Assembly: GCF_030272615.1 (NCBI RefSeq)
Contig: NC_081411.1
Span: 207,978,244-208,042,243, forward strand
Length of the DNA: 64,000 nt
Direction: 5' to 3'
From: Cryptomeria japonica
Lineage: Eukaryota > Streptophyta > Pinopsida > Cupressales > Cupressaceae
Below, one piece after another: positions 56,517-64,000 of the stretch. The translations under genes and the position numbers were made by a program. How positions within the stretch are numbered: position 1 is the first letter of the stretch; every line of letters begins with the position of its first letter. The notes under the pieces are model-generated. The model was not told the origin of the DNA. It saw only the letters and a list, made by a program, of their open reading frames with translations, and searched no databases.

Positions 56517-59465
56517 ATGACATCTACATTCAGTATTTCTACTCCTCTAGTGGCTGATATTTCTAAGAGGGAAAGACCTATTTTCAAGATACATCCTTTC
56601 AAATCAGGCGAAGATGATCTAGAAGGAGCTTTTTCCTTAGTTTCGTACAAAGCTATTCACAACGAGGATATAAGGGAATACATTCATTGTGACATTGAAG
56701 AACTTGGAAATGCTGACGTGCTTACACTATTCAACAAGCATTTGGAAGATAGTCTTGGCAACCTGAAACTGGAACATAAGATTCTTTATGACATGGGTTT
56801 TGCGTTGTTGGTTCATTTTCCGATATTTGATGAAGCAGAATGGGTGCGGTATGTCCTCAGCAGAGTCCATGACAAATTCATTTGGCTGGGTAAACCTTAT
56901 AAAATCACCAAGAAGGCTATTCAAGCAGTCACATGCTTAAGTGCAACTGGTGAAGTGCCTTGACTGAGAAAAGTATAGAATAACACTGTGATAGCCACTA
57001 TCGATTCCAAATCTGACAACATGGCAATGACTATCAGTGATATCTTGGAGCATGATGTCAGATTTTCCTCGATGGTGGTAGGTTAAAAAGTTTATCAATC
57101 TAGTAGGCATAACTCGGTCTCTGGTACTGCAATATTTTCGGCATATCAGATGCTCAAGGAAGATAAAAGGTATGATCTGTGCACAGTTCTCATGAATGAA
57201 TTAATAAGTAACTTGAAGAAGATTAAACAGGACAAGAAACACATTTTCAAGTTTGGGTCCCTTATTTATTTGGTATTATACTTCTTGAATGAGATCCCCT
57301 GAATAAAAGGAAAAGTCCAATGGGCATATGACAAACCGACGATCATGCTAATTAAGGAAGGTTTGTGGGGCATAGGTGATGCCACAATGAGAATATCTAC
57401 ATTATGGGGCTATTTTAAGACCTTTCGAGCCTCTATGAAAGCCCAAGAAAGAAATCCTAAGGAGATAGTTGAGAAATACGAGAAAACAATTTGTTTTATG
57501 GTTGATAAAGATCAATGCCACATGGAAGCGGTTGAGTCAAGGATAGCTTGGATCATTCCCATGGGGTATGGAGTTGATTCTATTACTCTTGAACCATATT
57601 CTCAACACCTATTGAGCAAGTTGGTAGACCCAAAGGAAGAAAGATTTGGAACATTCAAGGAAAACGACCTCAACTTGCATAAAAAATTCACTGATGTCGG
57701 AAGGAAGAGAAAAGTGAGAAAGGAGGTAGAGGAACTTGCAGAGCATATGGGTATTACTTGGGAAGCAATGTAGGAGGATAGAGAGAAAAACATTCTAAAG
57801 GAGGAAGATGTGGTGAAGCCACAAGATAAACCATCTCCTCCCAAGTAGACTCAAGCAAAGCCTAGCAAATTTGCACCTACCTTCGGTATGCAGAAAATTG
57901 TACCTCCAGCTAAGCCCAAACCATCAGTATCTATCAGTGGAGCAGAGAAAAGGTAGAAAGAAAATCCTACAAGACAATATGCTATAACTGATCAAGAGAT
58001 ACAATCAAATGAAGAGGTGAGGCAAGTGAAGAAGACTGCCACTTATGCAAGGGTATTCCGAAATCCTACATCCGATGATGCTTCTCCTACTAAGACATCT
58101 AAAACTCCAACAGAGCCATCCAGAAAGGTTAGAGAAGGCAAGAAGAAGAAATCGAAGATAGATGAAGCACTTAAATGCGGTAAGATAGAGAGACCATATG
58201 AAATTGTGCCTCCATTAACCTTGCAACAGTTGATTGATGAGATTTTGAAGGATGGTAATCTCAAAAATGTTTCTGTATATTATGAAAATTTTGAGGATAA
58301 AGATCAACGGGCAGTAGAAGAAGCAATTGTAGAGTATATGAATAAATTAAGTAAAGTTTTGATAGAGTTATCATCTATGAACTCAAAGAGCCTATATGAT
58401 ATCTTGGATGCCCGACGACAGACCGCTAGCATAGAAGATGAAAAGTTGAAAGAATTTATATTAGTAAAGATATGTCCGGAAATAACTATAGAAGAAATAC
58501 CTAAGATTTTGGGACTTGCAAAGGAAAACTTTCGAAGCAAGCATAAAGTGATTATAATAATGATCAGAAGAGTAGATGAAGTAGTGAATGACATTGAAGA
58601 CATTTTGAAGAAATTTTTGAAAGCAAATGGATATCAAGTTATTCCAGAGAAGTTAGAAGAGCATTCAAGCAAAGACACTTCTACTCCAGAGATCCCTGTA
58701 CAGACAAAAGTTCCACAGGATCAACCAACTGTACAAATTGATCTGGTTGAACAGGTAACTCCATCTGATGCCATTGAAAATCAAGTAGCAGATAACTCCG
58801 GTGATGCTACTCAGGATCCTCCTAAGATAGAAATAATTGCAGAGATGATAGTAGAGGAGATATGTGAAGTGGAGAAGAATAAAGACAACGACAAAATTGG
58901 TGAGAAAGGTGATGAGGATAAAAATGTTGAACCGGTGAAGGAGAATGATGAAGGGGAAACATATAAAGCTCTGACTACCTTGAACAAAGCTACTCTTCTT
59001 GATAATGGAAAACAAATTGCAGTTGATGATGATCTTGCTCATGGTCTGGTAGATCTAAGTACTCTATCCCCTCTTCAAGCATTAAAGTTGGCCACTCTTG
59101 CGTAGATCAAGGCCAGTGAGGACTTACTCAAGTCCGCATCTGAGGAAAAAGAGGTGATATCTTTGGCCACTGCAGTTTTGGAAAACGTTTTTCTTGACCT
59201 TAAGCGGATTTCAAATGACTCACCATCCAGTAAGCGTAAGGATATATTAAATAAGGTAGAATCTGATTTTTTGTCATTAGAGAAAGCAACTGACATAATG
59301 GTCTTGAATGAATTCAATAAGACGAGGCTTCAAACCTATCTGAAGGCAATTGAGGCTGATAGAGAAGTTTTGACTATTGCAGTGAAGAGTGCAGAGGATG
59401 CATTAAGTGAAGGCAGTAAAATATTTAAATCATGTCTATTTTTGCCTGTTTACTGTGGACATTGA
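56517..59465 (+). pseudogene. Long extra ORF of the copia-like element, unrecognised product
   Basis: From ATG at 56517 a single frame runs about 2.9 kb, interrupted by eight stop codons (about 56961, 56976, 57084, 57300, 57771, 57846, 57954, 59103) but no frameshift. The product has no domain I can name. The N-terminal half is globular (FDEAEWVRYVLSRVHDKFIW, LWGYFKTFRASMKAQERNPK). A Lys/Pro-rich linker follows, then an acidic, helical, coiled-coil-like C-terminal part. Extra ORFs of unknown role are known in some plant copia lineages. The frame shifts at about 59420, and coding-like sequence (DKKIRDFEGTPHSVFLSSLE, LERLEENHNIPLHLRGVAPS) goes on to about 59695. Confidence 0.65.
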
Positions 59466-59699
59466 TAAGAAAATAAGAGATTTTGAAGGAACACCTCATT
59501 CAGTTTTTCTTAGTTCCCTTGAAGCCCAAATAATGGATTTTACTAACTGTTGGTAAACAGATTTGTCACTGCGGTCGTTTATCTGAAACTGACCCTGTTT
59601 GCCTGATGAGCAATGACAAACGTTCCAACAGTTGGAGAGATTGGAGGAAAACCACAATATTCCTCTGCATTTGAGAGGGGTAGCTCCCTCGTATGATAG

Positions 59700-60870
59700 G
59701 GGTATTTAGGATTTTTGTGTACTTTTAATCTTGAAAGTACATAAAGGAGAAAACATAGAACTTAAACAAGATTAATAACAAAAACCCTACTAGAAGATAT
59801 ACGAATACCAAGTAGGATTCCATAAATGATAACAATTACAAAAGGGGTTGCCAACCAAATAGGTTAGTCATGCAATGATGATGAAAGAAGTACAATAAAC
59901 CTCAACACATGAAGAGATAGGTTGTACTAGCACATGCAAGTCAAGATACCATGAAATGGTGTGTTTCATCAATAGATTTCACCAATACATAAAGGGATTA
60001 CTAATTCAACATACAAGAAATTAGTAACGATAACTCACGAATACATTCAAGACACACGAACTCAATGCATTGTTCATTATTCTTTTTGAAAATATACAAG
60101 TTAAATAACCCCTTAGTACAAAGGTATGAACATCAGAAGTTCTCATTTAGTTCCTCTACAAAATTCTACAGAGTCTTCCCCCTGTCGTAAAAGTCCCCCC
60201 TTTACCTTCCAAATAGCCTTGTATTTATAGGCTTTGTAGGACAACTACCTTAGCAACTAACTTTGGATAGGTTAATAACTAACTCATTTTTGCGTAAATT
60301 TCAATGAGTTAGTAACTTACACTTCTATGCGCAAAAGAAGTCAACTTTCTAACCTTTGGTTACAATAAGTGACATAAGTCACTTTTAACAAAAAGAATTT
60401 TAAACCCATTACATTGAAAAAATAACTCATCAATTTTGTCAAGGTGGCCTCCATGTCTTCTTTTAAATATGTGAGTTGCTTGGTCATCAATAAGTTGGTC
60501 TTCAAACACAAGTGATTTGACTATATCTACTAGTCATCATTTCCTCTTGTGAACTCCTTGTATTCCCAAGCAATTTACAAAAGTTGGTCTTGTCATGGTC
60601 ATTTCTTTTAATAACTTTCACAAGAGAAATTGTAGTGATCAATAACAAATTTGCCAAATCATGAATCTCATTGATCATTTATCATTTATATCTAATTCTT
60701 CTTCGAGATGCTATCATTTGTGTAATGTTAATCATAAAATGTGTTGCATGTACCTTCTCCATCAATATGAGGCTCCCTTTCCAGTGGTAGTAATATATTC
60801 TCGTTTAACATAATTACTTCTTATCATTTAAAGTTTTCTCTCACTTGACATCTTTATAACCTTTGATACA
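59700..60870. other. Start of an insertion in the extra ORF, no gene
   Basis: Extra-ORF coding character ends near 59695 and returns near 63490. This stretch is AT-rich with no domain. It is probably flanking DNA of the PPR-derived sequence. I could not identify ends or a target duplication. Confidence 0.45.
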
Positions 60871-62972
60871 ACATTATTCTATTCTGCACAATCGCTGAAG
60901 GAGACTTAACCAAGTTACCACCAACATTAGTAATAGTACTGGAGGGGAATTAATCATAAATTCTCTTTGCCCTTGAATTGTGATCACCAATGTCGCTAGC
61001 TCTATACAACCATATATGATGAAAATGCCAATTAATGTGACCCCAATATGTTTCAACTACAATAGCTCAGTGGTGAATTTTGTAATTTGTCTTGATCAAT
61101 TGAAGGACACAACCATTCAAGGGGCATTTTGTGAAAACGTGCCAAGTCTTTCTTTATGATTTGACATTTCTATGCATATCAAACCGGGCATTTATGACTT
61201 GACGGTTGCATACACTCTACAATCATTGTGATCCATGAGAAGTATTCCCTTTACTGCACTGTGCCAAATAGCTCACATGTCTTGTACTGTATGCTTCCAA
61301 ACATTCATGCATGTTGACCGAAGCAGATTGCAAAATTTTGATGCAGAAGAGAAAATGATGGTGCGGGTTATGGAATTTAGTCTTTCGTCTACCAATTGCA
61401 TTTGTTTTAAAAGTTATTAGATTTTGTTCAATAAACCATTTACTATATCCTCACAATCATTGCATTCCATTTGGTACTATCACTTTGAGGCGGACTGTCA
61501 AATCGTTTTCTTGTGTCTCGTCCATGCTTTAACGTTTTTCATTCATATTGACCGCAGCAATTGGAACTATAATATGTGACAAAAATCTCTCTCCCATTAT
61601 ACTTCGATACATGTCCATACTCTGTTCAAAGCTCCCACTTAGGCGCATAGGCAGGGAGTTATAAGGGCATTTAATTTTATACATACCAATTGCATTTGCT
61701 TGAAAGTTTCTAAAGCCTTTTCAACAAATCTCTTATGTGCATTCTGTCCATTATTGCACCGTGAAGTGATATCTTTTTGAGGCCTCTGTAAAACAGTATT
61801 CGTTCCTGTGATGTGATCTGTTTCGCTTGCATGTCTATATGAGCATTTCCAACATTAAGATCTCACAAAAACCTTTAGCGCCTTTAAGCTTTGATGGGCA
61901 CCCAAAACTTGTCATGTGCATTTCTTGAAAAATCTAGTTTGAGTTTTTGAACAAAATCAATTGTTCAACTTTGCATGCATTATATCAAACAACTCACGTG
62001 CATTGTTTGTGCGGCCAAATTCTTTGAAGCGTTTTGTCAGACAGTTCACTTGCCTTGGCTAGGCCTCCACATTTTGCAAACATGTCTACCAGAGCAGTTG
62101 CAACTACAACGGCTGACAAAATTCCTCTATCCTTTATGCTTTGATGAATGCCTATGACCGGTTTGAAGGCTTCCATAATTTGCATTTGTTTAACACTTCA
62201 TGGCATTGTCTATGCTTCCATAATCTACAGCTATTCAAACACATGACACGACTTGGACCAGGATTCTATGGTTTGCATCATTACAAAGTAATTAGCACCT
62301 TTTCTAGAGCAATTGTAATGACAACATCTAGTGAAAACTCTTTATTTTTAATGTATTGATAAATGTCTATAACTTGTTCAAAGTTCATGACTTAGTATGG
62401 ATGAAATGGATCGGTTTTAGCTACTCCAAGCCAATGCATGAATCAAGTAATAACTGTGTGAATGGTGAGAAAATCACAACAAGACAACTTTGACTATCAT
62501 GGTTTCAGAACAAATTTGTAATCATGATCATCCATTCGATGTGCCTACCATTTTCATGTGTATGATCTACCCTGCACAATGTAATTTCCTTAGTGCATTT
62601 TGTCAAACAAATATGAACTATGCATTACATCAAACAATTCACGTGCATGGTATGTACTTTTAGCATTCAAGTCCTTCCATTTTCTGTAATTTGCCTGTGC
62701 ATTATGTTCAACAAATATCAAGTGTCGATGCTTTTTAACAAATCCCCATATCCACGGCATGCATATCTGCCTATCAAAGTGTTAACGACATGGAAGTCGA
62801 TTTTACATCTCTCAATTGTAGCATATATACACTGTAAGAAAATATTACAGTAGGCAAAAGTCTCAGATTTAGTAATTGCCTCTCCCAGAGCAAGTGCAAC
62901 GGCAACAACTAATGAAATCCCTCTGTCATTTAAAGCTTTGATGAATGAAATGGAAGGAAGATAAACTTGCAT
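60870..62972 (-). pseudogene. PPR-repeat protein pseudogene
   Basis: On the minus strand, broken PPR-type peptides appear in several frames: IHQSIKDRGILSAVVVATAL and VDMFAKCGGLAKASEL (62150-62010), FVEKALETFKQMQL (about 61700), RFDSPPQSDSTKWNAMIVRI (61505-61443), VGALNRVWTCIEV (about 61650) and GVTLIGIFIIYGCIELA (61040-60990). A related stretch with ALNDRGISLVVAVALALGEA lies at about 62930-62870. Functional plant PPR proteins bind organelle RNA; the family patterns are IH..I...G..SDVVV.TALVDMYAKCG and QRDVVSWNAMI. Many stops and frameshifts make this a clear pseudogene. It lies inside the extra ORF of the retroelement, in antisense orientation. Confidence 0.82.
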
Positions 62973-63448
62973 TGCATATTTGCATTATTACTCATTTTGT
63001 CTTTGCTTACAAAAATCTATAAGACTGCATATTATTTGTACATTTTTTTTAACTCTTATGGAGAAGGTTAAGAATGCTCCAAAACGGAGCATTTCTAACC
63101 TTTATTTACAAAGCAGGTCCACACAAGATATTAATGGGAATCAAGCCAATATCATCATGTATTCCTCATGATGATACCTAGGATGAGATATTTTAATCAT
63201 TTTTGGGCGAGGGACATCAAAATTTGAAAGTTTAAAATATAGCAAACTATGAACTGGTTTCAGACAAAAATTGGTGATATGATATAAAATGATGCTTAGG
63301 ACATGTTCACAAAATGATTTCCCTCAATTCTTGGTAATTTTCAAAAATCATCCATTTTTCATATTTTGACTGGCAACGACTTTAGATCACATGCCCACTC
63401 ATTACGCATAGACACATATTTGAGCCTTCATTCAACATTGGGACCAAT
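62973..63448. other. End of the insertion, no gene
   Basis: Non-coding sequence between the PPR remnants and the resumed extra ORF. A small inverted repeat (GTTAAGAATGCTCC and GGAGCATTTCTAACC, 63066-63101) could form a hairpin. Confidence 0.4.
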
Positions 63449-63793
63449 TTGAAGTTCAAAATTTGGGTATATCAAATACAAGGAAACACTAACAAAATAA
63501 AGGGATTGAATAAAGAAAAGGAGAAAGTATTGAGCGAAGTGGGAGAACTAAGAAGTCTTATTATTTCCCGGATGGACACCTTGCTTGGAGCTCAGCAGGA
63601 TGCAGTCGGTGCACTAAGTAAATTGGTGCCATCTGATCTCAAAGGAGTTGAAGTGCATGCATATATGTTCAACGCTCTGATTAATGTTTTAGGTTGTTTT
63701 CTGAGAGGGTGGAATGGATACCTGCAATCCTTGAAGATTACATATGTAGACATTTTCAAATTCATGTCAATAATTACATTCTTTTGTACATAA
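63449..63793 (+). pseudogene. C-terminal part of the extra ORF
   Basis: KGLNKEKEKVLSEVGELRSL, IISRMDTLLGAQQDAVGAL and SKLVPSDLKGVEVHAYM form a helical, coiled-coil-like end, in the style of the 58-59 kb part. It precedes the polypurine-like motifs, as expected for the last ORF of the element. The first residues after 63449 may belong to the inserted DNA. Confidence 0.55.
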
Positions 63794-63815
63794 GTTTTGG
63801 TGGATTCTTACCCTT

Positions 63816-63840
63816 TGCCATTGATGTCAAAGGGGGAGAG
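63816..63840 (+). promoter_or_regulatory. Polypurine-tract-like motif
   Basis: CCATTGATGTCAAAGGGGGA, then GAGAG, is the common sequence before the 3' LTR of plant copia elements. It recurs as TTAGGGGGAGTCAG (63879-63892) and CCAAAGGGGGAG (63989-64000). The true tract and the 3' LTR probably lie just past the window edge. Confidence 0.6.
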
Positions 63841-64000
63841 AGTTTGAGAGGGCAGTGAAAAATTCAATGCTTATTCTTAGGGGGAGTCAGTTGAAGCTAA
63901 TTGAGTGTACATATTTTAGATTGTCATATTGCTTGCAGTTTTTGGAGCTTTATAACGTTTATCATTTTTCATAGTGTTGCCATCAATGCCAAAGGGGGAG

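Larger units (their letters stand above)
42182..64000 (+). mobile_element. Copia-type element with gag and long extra ORF, no pol found
   Basis: In order on the plus strand: 5' LTR (42182-44016 joined to 54803-54875), tRNA-Met-type primer site, gag with coiled coil and zinc knuckles, a long additional ORF, an inserted PPR-containing segment, the ORF tail, and AAAGGGGGAG polypurine-like motifs near the window end. I recognise no protease, integrase, RT or RNase H anywhere between the primer site and 64000. Its LTR is related to that of the 17238-23947 copia element. It is probably a non-autonomous copia derivative; the 3' LTR would be outside the window. Confidence 0.75.

Noticed and set aside
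61994-62185. Functional PPR gene
   Set aside because: Repeats change frame and contain stops every few dozen codons, so it is a pseudogene.
1-64000. tRNA or rRNA genes
   Set aside because: I saw only primer binding sites complementary to tRNA-Met, and no cloverleaf or rRNA core sequence on inspection by eye.

Overview
The window looks like intergenic DNA from a land plant with a large, repeat-rich nuclear genome. I infer a gymnosperm, probably a conifer, but I cannot name a species. The evidence is nested, decayed plant retrotransposons (Ty1/copia, Ty3/gypsy chromovirus and Tat-like, L1-type LINEs), plant-type tRNA-Met primer binding sites, a PPR-protein pseudogene, GT-AG introns, and no bacterial-style gene packing. 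I see no intact ordinary host gene, tRNA or rRNA. Almost everything recognisable is mobile DNA.

Layout. 1-4990: decayed LINE on the minus strand. 5325-10257: minus-strand chromovirus with a 3.56 kb 3' LTR, an integrase/chromodomain reading frame and only a 187-bp stub of its 5' LTR. 10258-15000: sparse, with a gypsy RT scrap interrupted by an LTR-like insertion. 15000-25485: Tat-like gypsy remnant (gag and protease-like, minus strand) split by a 6.7 kb copia element at 17238-23947. 25840-27374 and 40562-42181: two diverged copies of an unclassified repeat of about 1.55 kb. 32295-35293: 5'-truncated LINE on the plus strand with a perfect 15-bp target duplication. 37500-38770: copia gag-protease fragment.

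From 42182 to the right edge there is a plus-strand copia-like element (5' LTR, primer site, gag, long extra ORF) in which I find no pol. Its 5' LTR is split by a 10.8 kb DNA transposon at 44017-54798.

That transposon is the most interesting object. It lies between TTAA duplications, has imperfect terminal inverted repeats and GC-rich subterminal palindromes, and carries two convergent intron-containing genes. The minus-strand gene encodes a probable 967-aa DDE transposase with no stop or frameshift once one 123-bp intron is removed. The plus-strand gene encodes a protein of about 496 aa that I do not recognise, from eight phase-0 exons, the last of which arose by tandem duplication of an exon-intron unit. 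The transposase signature resembles a family I know mainly from uncharacterised animal proteins; I cannot assign it to a named superfamily with certainty. Removing the transposon rejoins the host LTR.

The two transposon genes are the only reading frames here that look coding-competent. The surrounding retroelements carry stops, lost catalytic residues and deletions, so the transposon may be the youngest insertion in the window.
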